Assembly (NCBI RefSeq): GCF_001026905.1
Contig: NZ_LAQL01000012.1
Coordinates: forward strand, 1 to 64,000
DNA length: 64,000 nt
Direction: 5' to 3'
Source of the DNA: Kiloniella spongiae
GTDB taxonomy: Bacteria; Pseudomonadota; Alphaproteobacteria; Kiloniellales; Kiloniellaceae
Shown here: positions 54,450 through 63,631 of the stretch, one piece after another
Layout of the letters: each line of letters begins with the position of its first letter
How positions within the stretch are numbered: the stretch's first letter is position 1
Notes under the pieces: model-generated
The model's database searches: none
What the model was told of the DNA's origin: nothing
Seen by the model: the letters and a program-made list of their open reading frames with translations, nothing else
Program-made: the position numbers and the translations under genes

Positions 54450-55207
54450 GACCTGCTTTGAACAGGTGAAATCGTGTTAACCGAAACTTTTTCGGCAAAA
54501 ATATATCCTTGGCCACGGACGGTTTTAATCAGCTTTGGCCGATCAGCATCATTTTCAAGTTTTTTACGTAAACGACTGACCTGAATATCAATACTGCGAT
54601 CAAAGGCAATCGCCTCGACCCCTCTCGTCGCATTAATCAAATCATCGCGGGTTAAAACCTTTTGTGGCTGTTCTAAAAAGGCAATAAGAAGCGCAAACTC
54701 ACCAGAAGAAAGATGAACCACAAACTTGTCCGGTGAGCGTATCTCTCGCTTACCTTCGTGCAAATGCCAACCAGAAAACTTAAACACCCGATTTGCAGCA
54801 ATCGCGACATCGTCAATAGTATCATCTGATCCTGCGCCGGAAACTCGACGGAAAATAGCTTTCATTCGAGCCAAAAGTTCTCGGGGATTAAAAGGCTTTT
54901 CCAGATAATCATCCGCCCCAACTTCCAGACCGACGATACGATCTGCATCCCCCGTGACAGCCGTAAGCATAATAATGGGGACGTCAGATTTTTCGCGAAC
55001 GGAACGACAAAGACTAAGACCATCTTCACCGGGAAGCATGATATCGAGAATAATCAGATCAATAGACCATTTATTCAACTCGCGGCGCATTTCGTCACCC
55101 GATCCGGCTTCAGAGACTCTAAAACCACGTTGCGTGAGAAACCCCATCAAAAGATCTCTTATCTCTTCATCATCATCCACAATCAGCAGATGTTTAGCCT
55201 TTTCCAT
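54446..55207 (-). CDS. OmpR-family response regulator, GltR-like position
   Basis: A 253-residue regulator. The receiver domain has phospho-acceptor D55 in LIILDIMLPGEDG, acidic residues at 11-13 and the ADDYLEKPF lysine. The winged-helix DNA-binding domain ends RLRKKLENDADRPKLIKTVRGQGYIF. It is first in the operon with the kinase. Direct TTGTAAC repeats with 10-base spacing in the intergenic region are candidate sites for it. Confidence 0.9.
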   Translation of the reverse strand: MEKAKHLLIVDDDEEIRDLLMGFLTQRGFRVSEAGSGDEMRRELNKWSIDLIILDIMLPGEDGLSLCRSVREKSDVPIIMLTAVTGDADRIVGLEVGADDYLEKPFNPRELLARMKAIFRRVSGAGSDDTIDDVAIAANRVFKFSGWHLHEGKREIRSPDKFVVHLSSGEFALLIAFLEQPQKVLTRDDLINATRGVEAIAFDRSIDIQVSRLRKKLENDADRPKLIKTVRGQGYIFAEKVSVNTISPVQSRS

Positions 55208-55271
55208 TCACTCACCTGTCATATTTCGCAACTGCAGCAACTCATTAAAAAGAAAATACTTTACCACTCAA

Positions 55272-55288
55272 TTGTAACGGTTTGTAAC
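55272..55288. promoter_or_regulatory. TTGTAAC direct repeats, candidate response-regulator site
   Basis: TTGTAAC occurs at 55272-55278 and 55282-55288, one helical turn apart as OmpR-type proteins prefer. The inverted GTTAC occurs at 55313 and 55334. They sit between the divergent regulator and the gtsA-like gene. Confidence 0.45.
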
Positions 55289-55484
55289 CAAGCACGTGAT
55301 TTGCAATCTTCTGTTACCTTAAAGTAGTCGCAAGTTACACGCGTTAGGGTTTTACTGAGGCTATCGGAGCCTGAATATTCTGAACAGCTAACTATAATCT
55401 ATGGAATGCTCGTTGGCTCTTTGTCAACATTACATTGGATCAGGCTTACAATTGGATCCACTTCACACGGGGAGGAAACTGGGA

Positions 55485-56747
55485 ATGAAATCGTTTACTC
55501 AAAAACTAGTCGTTACAACTGCTTTAGTAAGCTCTATTGCTTTAGGTGCAATTTCTGCACAGGCAGAACCAACAGCAGAAGTCCTGCACTACTGGACATC
55601 AGGCAGTGAAGCCAAAGCTGTTAAAGCACTGAAAGAAGACTTTGAAGCAAATGGTGGTAAATGGCTCGATGCACCTGTTGCTGGTGGTGGCGGAGATGCA
55701 CAGGCAGCTGTACTTCGTTCACGCGTTCTATCAGGCAACCCGCCTGCTGCTGTACAAATCAAAGGCTTGAGTATTCAGGAATGGGCCGAAGCCGGTGCAT
55801 TGGGCGATTTGACCAAGCTTGGTGAAGAAGAAGGCTGGGATGACGTTCTCCCACCATTGTTACAAAAAATTGTTAAACATGACGGCAAATATGTTGCTGT
55901 TCCTGTGAACATCCACCGTGTTGACTGGATTTGGGCAAACCCGGAATCTTTGGCAAAAGTCGATGGTGAGCCACCTCGCACCTGGGAAGAATTCAACGCA
56001 CTCGCAGACAAACTTCAGGCCGCAGGCATTACCCCGTTGGCTCATGGTGGTCAGCCATGGCAGGACGGTACAGTATTTGAAACAGTTGTATTGGGAATGG
56101 GCGGCGCTGAATTTTACAACAAAGCCTTCATAGAAAAAGACATAGCGACAATCAAATCCGATACCATGAAAAAAGTCTTTGATCAGATGCGCAAAATGCG
56201 CGGCTACGTTGATGCCGATTTTTCAGGACGTGACTGGAACCTTGCAACGAGTATGGTGATGCGCGGCGAAGCAGCAATGCAGATCATGGGTGACTGGGCA
56301 AAAGGCGAATTTATTGCGGCCGGGAAAGTCCCTGGCAAAGATTTCCTTTGCGTTCCCACACCATCCAACGGCGGTTACATTCTCAATTCTGACAGCTTTG
56401 CCATGTTCAATGTTAGCAGTGAAGATGACAAAGCCGGACAAGCCTTACTTGCACGTCTGATCCTGGGCGAAAAGTTCCAGGAAACCTTTAACCTATACAA
56501 AGGGTCAATTCCGGCAAGAATGGGCGTACCTACTGATAAGTTTGACGAATGTGCTGTGAAATCGATGGTTGATCTACAATCAGCATCCGAAAGCGGAGCA
56601 TTGGTTGGATCAATGGCTCACGAAATCGCGGCTTCTGGCGCAATTCGCGGAGCTATTCTAGATGTCGTTACAGAACACTTCAATTCTGACATGACGTCAG
56701 ATGTTGCGGTTGAACGTCTAGCCGAAGCAATCGAACTGGCTGAGTAA
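55485..56747 (+). CDS. Sugar ABC substrate-binding protein, GtsA-like
   Basis: About 420 residues from the ATG at 55485 (GGAGG upstream) with a signal peptide ending at Ala-Gln-Ala. The mature start EVLHYWTSGSEAKAVKAL and the segments VAGGGGDAQAAVLRSR and SGNPPAAVQIKG resemble GtsA of the Pseudomonas glucose importer. It would bind glucose or a related aldose. Its upstream partner is the two-component system. A long stem-loop follows the gene, which favours excess binding protein. Confidence 0.87.
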   Translation: MKSFTQKLVVTTALVSSIALGAISAQAEPTAEVLHYWTSGSEAKAVKALKEDFEANGGKWLDAPVAGGGGDAQAAVLRSRVLSGNPPAAVQIKGLSIQEWAEAGALGDLTKLGEEEGWDDVLPPLLQKIVKHDGKYVAVPVNIHRVDWIWANPESLAKVDGEPPRTWEEFNALADKLQAAGITPLAHGGQPWQDGTVFETVVLGMGGAEFYNKAFIEKDIATIKSDTMKKVFDQMRKMRGYVDADFSGRDWNLATSMVMRGEAAMQIMGDWAKGEFIAAGKVPGKDFLCVPTPSNGGYILNSDSFAMFNVSSEDDKAGQALLARLILGEKFQETFNLYKGSIPARMGVPTDKFDECAVKSMVDLQSASESGALVGSMAHEIAASGAIRGAILDVVTEHFNSDMTSDVAVERLAEAIELAE

Positions 56748-56754
56748 CCTCCCT

Positions 56755-56822
56755 AAAAATGACGGTGTTCCCCTGTGATATCCATTGGTGGGAATATTCA
56801 TTGGAGACACCGTCATTTTTTA
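56755..56822 (+). terminator. Long stem-loop after the GtsA-like gene (attenuator)
   Basis: A 14-base perfect stem joins 56755-56768 (AAAAATGACGGTGT) to 56807-56820 (ACACCGTCATTTTT), with a 38-base loop and terminal T run. Between the binding-protein and permease genes it probably acts as a partial terminator. Confidence 0.8.
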
Positions 56823-56972
56823 AGCTAAGCATGTTCAATGCATGCGCGATTCAAAACTTTCCCCTCTGCGTGTATTACGACTGGAAAAGTTTTATCTGTT
56901 TGACTTAGAGCATTTATTAGTTTCAAGCGATTTCACTTATCAGATTTTGCTTGCCGGAATGCTCCCGAACAA

Positions 56973-57893
56973 ATGATGAGCCTCATGACTCAAAAAACCA
57001 TACCAGCCAAGCAACCACTTTCTGATTGGTTTCGCCGGAATGTCGCCAAATTGGTTGTGGCACCGACTTTTGGCCTGATCATATTCTTTGTTTATGGCTT
57101 CATTGCCTGGACCGGCTATGTTTCTTTCACAAAGTCCAAGATGCTGCCGACCTATTCGTTCGAAGGATTTTACCAGTACATCCGCCTCTGGAAAATGACT
57201 CCTTGGAATGTTGCGATGGAAAACCTGCTTGTCTTTGGCAGCCTGTTTATCCTTATTGCAATTGTTCTCGGTTGCTTATTAGCCATCGCACTGGATCAAA
57301 AAGTCCGCGCCGAAGGCGTACTGCGTACCGTCTATCTCTATCCCATGGCGATTTCCTTTATCATCACAGGTACAGCCTGGAAGTGGATACTCAACCCAGG
57401 CCTTGGCATTCAAAGCCTTATGCAATCATGGGGATGGGAGAGTTTCGCCTTTGATTGGCTGATCAACAGTGAAATGGCTGTTTATACCCTTGTCATTGCA
57501 GCCGTCTGGCAATCATCCGGCTTTGTTATGGCGCTCTTCCTTGCTGCTTTACGCGGGGTTGATAGCGAAATAATCAAAGCAGCCTATCTGGATGGTGCAT
57601 CCCTATCGCGTATTTATCTCGTCATTATATTACCGACATTACGTCCTGTATTCCTGAGTTGCTTTTTTATTCTTACGCACATGGCGGTGAAAAGCTTTGA
57701 CCTTGTTGTCGCTCTAACAGGCGGAGGGCCCGGCTACAGCACGATTATGCCCGCGAATTTCATGTACGAAATGACATTTCGCCGTAATCAGATTGGCCTT
57801 GGTGCCGCTTCCGCGATGATGATGCTGGCAACGGTGATGGCCATTGTTATCCCTTATCTCTATTCCGAATTAAGGGAGAAGAAAAATGGCTGA
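56973..57893 (+). CDS. Sugar ABC transporter permease, GtsB-like
   Basis: A 306-residue permease with six helices and the EAA loop IIKAAYLDGASLSR. The N-terminal start could be any of the ATGs at 56973, 56976 or 56985. The C-terminus overlaps the next permease by 8 bases. It belongs to the same transporter as the GtsA-like protein. Confidence 0.88.
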   Translation: MMSLMTQKTIPAKQPLSDWFRRNVAKLVVAPTFGLIIFFVYGFIAWTGYVSFTKSKMLPTYSFEGFYQYIRLWKMTPWNVAMENLLVFGSLFILIAIVLGCLLAIALDQKVRAEGVLRTVYLYPMAISFIITGTAWKWILNPGLGIQSLMQSWGWESFAFDWLINSEMAVYTLVIAAVWQSSGFVMALFLAALRGVDSEIIKAAYLDGASLSRIYLVIILPTLRPVFLSCFFILTHMAVKSFDLVVALTGGGPGYSTIMPANFMYEMTFRRNQIGLGAASAMMMLATVMAIVIPYLYSELREKKNG

Positions 57894-58773
57894 TCTTTCT
57901 GCACTCCCCGGTGGGAAAAGCCCATGGCAATCCGCTGCAAGATTTGGCCTCTACACGCTTTTGCTGATTTTTGCAGCCTATTATATTCTGCCACTGATCG
58001 TTGTTCTTTCTACCTCGTTAAAAGATCTCGACGAAATCCGTAATGGTACTTTGCTATCCCTACCATCAGAGATAAATTTTGATGCATGGGGCTATGCCTG
58101 GAACGAAGCCTGTATCGGCGTTAGCTGTACCGGCCTCAAACCTTACTTCTGGAATTCAGTGGCAATGACCATTCCGGCTGTCCTGATCTCTACACTTCTT
58201 GGGGCTTTGACAGGATATTCCCTCACTAAGTTTAAGTTCAAAGGGGCAAACCTGATCTTTGCAATGATCCTGTTTGGTTGTTTCATCCCCTTTCAAGTTG
58301 TGTTGCTTCCAATGGCACAATCACTGGGTTATCTCAGAATTGCGAATACAGTTCCCGGTTTGGTTCTGGTTCATATTGTCTATGGCCTCCCCTTTACAGT
58401 GCTTTTTTTCAGAAATTACTACGTCAATATTCCTGACGACCTGATCAAGGCTGCAACAATCGACGGCGCAGGTTTCTTTATGATTTTCTGGCGTATTATG
58501 TTGCCTTTGTCCCCGCCGATTATCGTCGTCACCATTATCTGGCAGTTCACTCAAATCTGGAATGACTTCCTGTTCGGGGCGTCTTTCACCACTGGTGGAG
58601 GACAACCGGTAACTGTCGCACTCAACAACCTTGTAAACACAACAACTGGCGTCAAACGTTACAATGTGGATATGGCCGCTGCCCTGATTACAGCAGCCCC
58701 AACACTCGTCGTATACGTATTGGCAGGTCGTTACTTCGTACGCGGTCTAACCGCTGGCTCAGTTAAAGGGTAA
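57886..58773 (+). CDS. Sugar ABC transporter permease, GtsC-like
   Basis: A 295-residue permease of the MalG type with the EAA loop LIKAATIDGAGFFM and the usual terminal YFVRGLTAGSVKG. It overlaps the preceding gene by 8 bases and is followed by the ATPase after 14 bases. Confidence 0.9.
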   Translation: MADLSALPGGKSPWQSAARFGLYTLLLIFAAYYILPLIVVLSTSLKDLDEIRNGTLLSLPSEINFDAWGYAWNEACIGVSCTGLKPYFWNSVAMTIPAVLISTLLGALTGYSLTKFKFKGANLIFAMILFGCFIPFQVVLLPMAQSLGYLRIANTVPGLVLVHIVYGLPFTVLFFRNYYVNIPDDLIKAATIDGAGFFMIFWRIMLPLSPPIIVVTIIWQFTQIWNDFLFGASFTTGGGQPVTVALNNLVNTTTGVKRYNVDMAAALITAAPTLVVYVLAGRYFVRGLTAGSVKG

Positions 58774-58787
58774 GGAGAAAAATACTC

Positions 58788-59912
58788 ATGGCATCCCTAT
58801 CCATTCAAAATGTCAAAAAATCATATGGTGCTATCGAAGTTCTCAAGGGCATTGACCTTGATCTCGAAGATGGTGAATTTCTGGTCCTTCTGGGCCCATC
58901 CGGTTGCGGAAAATCAACACTGCTGAATATGATCGCAGGTTTGGATACCATTACTGATGGTGAAATCCTTATTGATCAAAATGTGGTCAATGATGTGCAT
59001 CCAAAAGACCGTGATATCGCAATGGTTTTCCAAAGCTACGCGCTTTATCCCAACATGTCCGTTGCCCGAAACATCGGCTTTGGTCTTGAAATGCGCAAAG
59101 TCACCAAGGAAGATCGCGAAAAGCGTGTGGATGAAGCAGCCCGCATGCTACAGATTGACCACTTAAGTGATCGTAAACCAGCACAGCTTTCCGGCGGGCA
59201 GCGCCAGCGTGTTGCCATGGGGCGTGCGCTTGTACGTGATCCTGAAATTTTCTTGTTCGATGAACCTCTATCAAACCTCGACGCCAAGCTTCGGGTTGAG
59301 ATGCGGACAGAGATCAAAAAACTGCACCAGCGTCTTGGCACAACCATGGTTTATGTAACCCACGACCAGATTGAAGCCATGACACTTGCTAGTCGCATCG
59401 CCATTCTGCGTGAGGGTGAAGTACAACAGTTTGCAAGCCCGCAGGAAGTTTATGAAAAACCTGCAAACATGTACGTAGCCGGTTTTGTCGGCTCTCCGCC
59501 AATGAATTTTGTGCCTGCCGCAGTGGTAAGTGAAGGTGGCAAACTGGGTGTTTCTATAGAACGCACGGCCAATGGAAACAGAAGTTCCGTTTTCTTAGCT
59601 TTACCAAATGATCGACAGGATATCGGTGATTGGGTTGGGCGTAATGTTATTCTCGGGATCAGACCGGAAACGCTTACTCATCGTTCAGATGCAGAAATAT
59701 CTTTGAATAAAGGCCTACAGGCATTTGACTGTCAGGTGGAAGTATTGGAACCTACGGGTGCAGATACGCTAACCTATATAGAACTCGGCGGACGTGAAGT
59801 TATCGCACGTGTTAACCCCTACAATACCACAGAACCAGGAGAAACAATGGCGTTCATGGTCGATATGGGTAAAGCCAGTCTCTTTGATCCCAAGACCGAA
59901 CTTCGCATCTAA
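58788..59912 (+). CDS. Sugar ABC transporter ATP-binding protein (UgpC/MsmK type)
   Basis: A 374-residue MalK-class ATPase with Walker [10 protein letters not shown] at residues 36-44, the [15 protein letters not shown] signature, Walker B and a TOBE domain. It completes the GtsABCD-like importer. It is a second such ATPase in the window besides ugpC. Confidence 0.93.
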   Translation: MASLSIQNVKKSYGAIEVLKGIDLDLEDGEFLVLLGPSGCGKSTLLNMIAGLDTITDGEILIDQNVVNDVHPKDRDIAMVFQSYALYPNMSVARNIGFGLEMRKVTKEDREKRVDEAARMLQIDHLSDRKPAQLSGGQRQRVAMGRALVRDPEIFLFDEPLSNLDAKLRVEMRTEIKKLHQRLGTTMVYVTHDQIEAMTLASRIAILREGEVQQFASPQEVYEKPANMYVAGFVGSPPMNFVPAAVVSEGGKLGVSIERTANGNRSSVFLALPNDRQDIGDWVGRNVILGIRPETLTHRSDAEISLNKGLQAFDCQVEVLEPTGADTLTYIELGGREVIARVNPYNTTEPGETMAFMVDMGKASLFDPKTELRI

Positions 59913-59931
59913 AGCACAGCAAAGATAAGAC

Positions 59932-60822
59932 ATGACGGTAAACGTGACAGCCAAAAAGACTTTGATCGAAAAAATATGGAAGGGACATGCCCTGTTGGGT
60001 GAGTCTCCCCTTTGGGACTATCGGACCAGCTTCCTTTATTGGGTTGATATTGAAAACAGCAGACTCTATCGGCAAAAAACGGATGGATCAGGCTATTCGT
60101 CAATAGATCTTCCTGCTCCTGCAGGGTCCATAGCCCTTTGGCATGATGGTGGGTTAATTGCGGCTTTAGGCCAGGGACTTTTTCATGTCAATCCTGATAA
60201 TGGAACTGTTTCATCCATTGCGACAGAGCTCGCTGATGACAGCTGTTTGATGAATGACGGTAAGGCCGACAGGTCTGGGAACTTTGTCTTCGGGGCAAAG
60301 CATCTTAAAGAATGTGATCCTGTTGCGGGATGTTGGCGATATCAATCTGGTCAAATAACACGGTTGGAACAAAAGTTTATTGTCTTTAATGGCCCAGCGT
60401 TTAGTCCCTCAGGTGACAGAATTTTTTTCGCAGACTCACCCTCGCAGAAAATCATGACAGCAAGTTATAACCCAACTGAAGGAATAACTACGGAACCAGA
60501 GGTCTTTGTTCAACTATTCGGCAATGATGGATACCCTGATGGAATGACCGTTGATAGCGAAGGTTACCTTTGGAATGCTCAATGGGATGGATGGGCAATT
60601 ACACGTTACAAACCGGACGGGACAGTTGATCAAAAAATTGATATGCCCGTTCAACGTCCCACTTCACTTTGCTTTGGTGGAGAAGATCTAAAAACGCTTT
60701 TTGTGACCTCTGCATCCACACGCCTATCCCCGAAAGAACTTGCAGAAAACCCAGATGCTGGTGCTCTATTCCAACTGAATTTGGACGTTGCAGGGTTACT
60801 CGAAGAAACTATCACAAAATAA
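59932..60822 (+). CDS. SMP-30/gluconolactonase family lactonase
   Basis: A 296-residue beta-propeller protein. LLGESPLWDYRTSFLYWVDI is the classic start with the metal-binding Glu. Later NDGKADRSGNFVFG and FADSPSQKI carry the metal-site Asn and Asp, and GNDGYPDGMTVDSEGYLW the second metal-site Asp. The enzyme opens aldonolactones to aldonates. It follows the importer ATPase by 19 bases and precedes the dehydrogenase and dehydratase, which fits step two of a non-phosphorylative aldose oxidation pathway. Confidence 0.88.
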   Translation: MTVNVTAKKTLIEKIWKGHALLGESPLWDYRTSFLYWVDIENSRLYRQKTDGSGYSSIDLPAPAGSIALWHDGGLIAALGQGLFHVNPDNGTVSSIATELADDSCLMNDGKADRSGNFVFGAKHLKECDPVAGCWRYQSGQITRLEQKFIVFNGPAFSPSGDRIFFADSPSQKIMTASYNPTEGITTEPEVFVQLFGNDGYPDGMTVDSEGYLWNAQWDGWAITRYKPDGTVDQKIDMPVQRPTSLCFGGEDLKTLFVTSASTRLSPKELAENPDAGALFQLNLDVAGLLEETITK

Positions 60823-60838
60823 ATTAAAGTTATCAATC

Positions 60839-61639
60839 ATGTTGTTGAAAAATAAAAACATCCTCATAACTGGATCCAGTAGCGGGATTGGACGCATCAT
60901 CGCGGAAGAAGCTCTAAAAGAAGGGGCCAATGTTTTCCTGCATGGACGACGTGACCATCTGGTCGAACAAGCTATCTCGGAACTGAGCAACGATTTTGAG
61001 GCCAATCGTGTTGCAGGGTTAGCCGGTGATATCGCTGACCCGACATTTCCCGAGCAACTGGTTTCAGCAGCCGTCAGCAAATTCGGTAATCTGGATGGTC
61101 TGGTCAATAACGCAGGCATTTCACCCCGCCATAATATTGATACAGCTTCAGCCGAAGATTTTGATCAGGTTATGTCAATCAATCTACGTGCACCGATGTT
61201 GGCCATTCAAGCTGCGATGCAGAGTTTTCGGGATAACGGGTCGGCAAGCGTCGTTAATATCGGATCGATCAATGCGCACTGTGGCCAGCCTGATCTCTTG
61301 ATATATGCAACTTCAAAAGGTGGTCTTCAGACGCTAACCAGAAACCTTGGCGATGCCTTGGGGCCGGAAAAAATTCGCATTAATCAAATCAATGTTGGAT
61401 GGACCCTTACCGAAAATGAACACCAGTTACAACTGGCGGAAGGCAACCCCGAGAATTGGCTGGATAATGTTTCACCTCTCTCAGCGCCCTCTGGCACAAT
61501 CCTGCGTCCTGAACAGGTTGCCAATCATGTGGTATTCTGGCTGTCAGACAAGTCTGCGCCCGTCAGCGGGACCGTCTTTGAAGTCGAGCAATACCCCGTT
61601 ATCGGGCGAAACCGCGTCACAAGCGGGCAAGCAGATTAA
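60839..61639 (+). CDS. SDR-family dehydrogenase (probable aldose dehydrogenase)
   Basis: About 266 residues from the ATG at 60839. The cofactor motif TGSSSGIG is at residues 11-18, NNAG at 90-93, and the catalytic S143, Y156 and K160 are present. NAD(P) is the cofactor. Between lactonase and dehydratase genes it likely oxidises a sugar to its lactone. The frame upstream to 60788 overlaps the lactonase and is not used. The exact sugar cannot be told. Confidence 0.87.
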   Translation: MLLKNKNILITGSSSGIGRIIAEEALKEGANVFLHGRRDHLVEQAISELSNDFEANRVAGLAGDIADPTFPEQLVSAAVSKFGNLDGLVNNAGISPRHNIDTASAEDFDQVMSINLRAPMLAIQAAMQSFRDNGSASVVNIGSINAHCGQPDLLIYATSKGGLQTLTRNLGDALGPEKIRINQINVGWTLTENEHQLQLAEGNPENWLDNVSPLSAPSGTILRPEQVANHVVFWLSDKSAPVSGTVFEVEQYPVIGRNRVTSGQAD

Positions 61640-61692
61640 ATTATCAGTGCAAACAAAGTGCACATAAAGCATTCCGGTTTAATAAAGAGAAT

Positions 61693-63486
61693 ATGATGAC
61701 ACACCAACGGATCACCCCGGCAGAACTCAGAAGTAAAAAGTGGTTTGATGACGTTGATGATCCCGGAATGTCCGCGCTCTATCTAGAGCGATATCTTAAT
61801 TTTGGCCTTACCCGCGAAGAACTCCAGTCCGGGAAACCAATTATCGGTATTGCACAGACGGGGTCAGACCTTACACCCTGTAATCGCCATCACACAGATT
61901 TGGCCGTTCGTGTTAAAGAGGGTATCCGTGATGCCGGGGGTATTCCCCTTGAATTTCCGGTACATCCCATTCAAGAAACCGGCAAACGTCCTACGGCAGC
62001 GCTTGATCGAAACCTTGCCTATCTTGGTTTGGTCGAAGTTCTCTACGGCTATCCACTTGATGGTGTTGTTCTGACAACTGGCTGTGACAAAACAACCCCG
62101 GCCTGTTTGATGGCCGCTGCGACAGTTAATATTCCTGCCATTGTTCTCTCTGGCGGCCCTATGCTGGATGGCTATCACAAAGGCCGGACCGTTGGCTCTG
62201 GCAGCATCATCTGGGAAGCACGAGAACAACTAGCCGCTGGTGAAATTGATTACGATGGTTTCATGGATTTGGCAGCAGCTTCTGCCCCTTCTGTGGGACA
62301 CTGCAACACCATGGGTACAGCCCTGTCCATGAACTGTCTGGCCGAAGCACTGGGCATGTCCCTGCCCGGCTGCGCTTCGATCCCAGCACCCTATCGGGAA
62401 CGTGGCCAAATTTCCTATCATACAGGTAAGCGTATCGTTGATATGGTCTGGGAAGACCTGAAACCATCTAAGGTCATGACCAGAGAAGCTCTTGAAAATG
62501 CCATCGTCCTGGCCTCGTCGTTGGGGGCTTCGACCAATTGCCCACCGCACCTGATTGCCATTGCCCGCCATATGGGTGTTGAATTGACAATGGATGACTG
62601 GCAGCGCATTGGCTATAGCGTTCCCATGATTGTTGATTGTCAACCGACCGGACGGCATCTGGGTGAACGCTTTCATAAAGCAGGTGGTGTGCCCGCCGTT
62701 CTTGCCGAATTGATCAAAGCTGATCTAATCCATGAAGACTGCCTGACAGTAAATAACCAAACCCTTGGCGCTAATTGCCGAGAAGCCTTTACCCACGACC
62801 GAGACGTTATCAAGCCAACAGATGATCCATTGTTACAATCTGCAGGTCTTATGGTGTTATCCGGGAACCTTTTTGATAATGCCGTTCTCAAAACATCTGC
62901 CATCGACGAAACCTTTCGAAAAAGATATCTGGAAGATCCGGATCACCCCAATGTCTTCACTGGTAAGGCAATCGTCTTTGAAGGGTCTGAAGATTACCAC
63001 CAAAGACGCAACGATCCTGATCTCGGCGTTACCGAGGATTCAATCCTCTTTATTAGAAACTGTGGCCCAGTCGGCTATCCCGGTTCAGCAGAAGTTGTGA
63101 ACATGTTACCACCTGACAGCTTGGTCAAACAGGGTATCACATCCCTCCCTTGCGTTGGCGATGGCCGTCAAAGTGGAACTTCTGGCAGTCCCTCAATCCT
63201 CAACGCATCTCCCGAAGCTGCCGTCGGCGGCGGGTTGGCGCTTCTAAAAAGTGGAGATGGCGTTCGTGTGGACCTGAATAAACGGCAAGTGGACATGATC
63301 ATCAGCGACCAAGAACTAGAGAGAAGAAAAGCAAATCTGGTTCTGCCAGAACTGGATAATCAAACACCCTGGCAAGAAATATATCGATCCATGGTTGGTC
63401 AATTATCAACAGGTGCCTGTCTGGAGCCAGCAACACTCCACCTAAGGGTTGTTGATGAAAAGGGATTACCAAGGCACTCACATTAA
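61693..63486 (+). CDS. IlvD/Edd-family sugar-acid dehydratase
   Basis: A 597-residue iron-sulfur dehydratase. The cluster cysteines are C63 (SDLTPCNRHH), C131 (TGCDKTTPA) and C204 (GHCNTMGTA). CGPVGYPGSAE and GDGRQSGTSGSP are the substrate-loop motifs. The length and C-terminus match the aldonate (arabinonate/xylonate/galactonate/gluconate) group rather than IlvD itself. It converts an aldonate into a 2-keto-3-deoxy aldonate. With the following KDG-type kinase, a six-carbon substrate is more likely than a pentose. Confidence 0.88.
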   Translation: MMTHQRITPAELRSKKWFDDVDDPGMSALYLERYLNFGLTREELQSGKPIIGIAQTGSDLTPCNRHHTDLAVRVKEGIRDAGGIPLEFPVHPIQETGKRPTAALDRNLAYLGLVEVLYGYPLDGVVLTTGCDKTTPACLMAAATVNIPAIVLSGGPMLDGYHKGRTVGSGSIIWEAREQLAAGEIDYDGFMDLAAASAPSVGHCNTMGTALSMNCLAEALGMSLPGCASIPAPYRERGQISYHTGKRIVDMVWEDLKPSKVMTREALENAIVLASSLGASTNCPPHLIAIARHMGVELTMDDWQRIGYSVPMIVDCQPTGRHLGERFHKAGGVPAVLAELIKADLIHEDCLTVNNQTLGANCREAFTHDRDVIKPTDDPLLQSAGLMVLSGNLFDNAVLKTSAIDETFRKRYLEDPDHPNVFTGKAIVFEGSEDYHQRRNDPDLGVTEDSILFIRNCGPVGYPGSAEVVNMLPPDSLVKQGITSLPCVGDGRQSGTSGSPSILNASPEAAVGGGLALLKSGDGVRVDLNKRQVDMIISDQELERRKANLVLPELDNQTPWQEIYRSMVGQLSTGACLEPATLHLRVVDEKGLPRHSH

Positions 63487-63631
63487 TCCGCTATAACAGA
63501 CATAAGATTATTTTTTTGGACACATCACTAGCCATCTGACAGGATCTGTCTTATAAAATGATCAAACAATCTCATCTGGCCCATCTGGAAAGCCTATCTC
63601 AATCAGGCTTATCTTAATCAGGAAACGAAAA

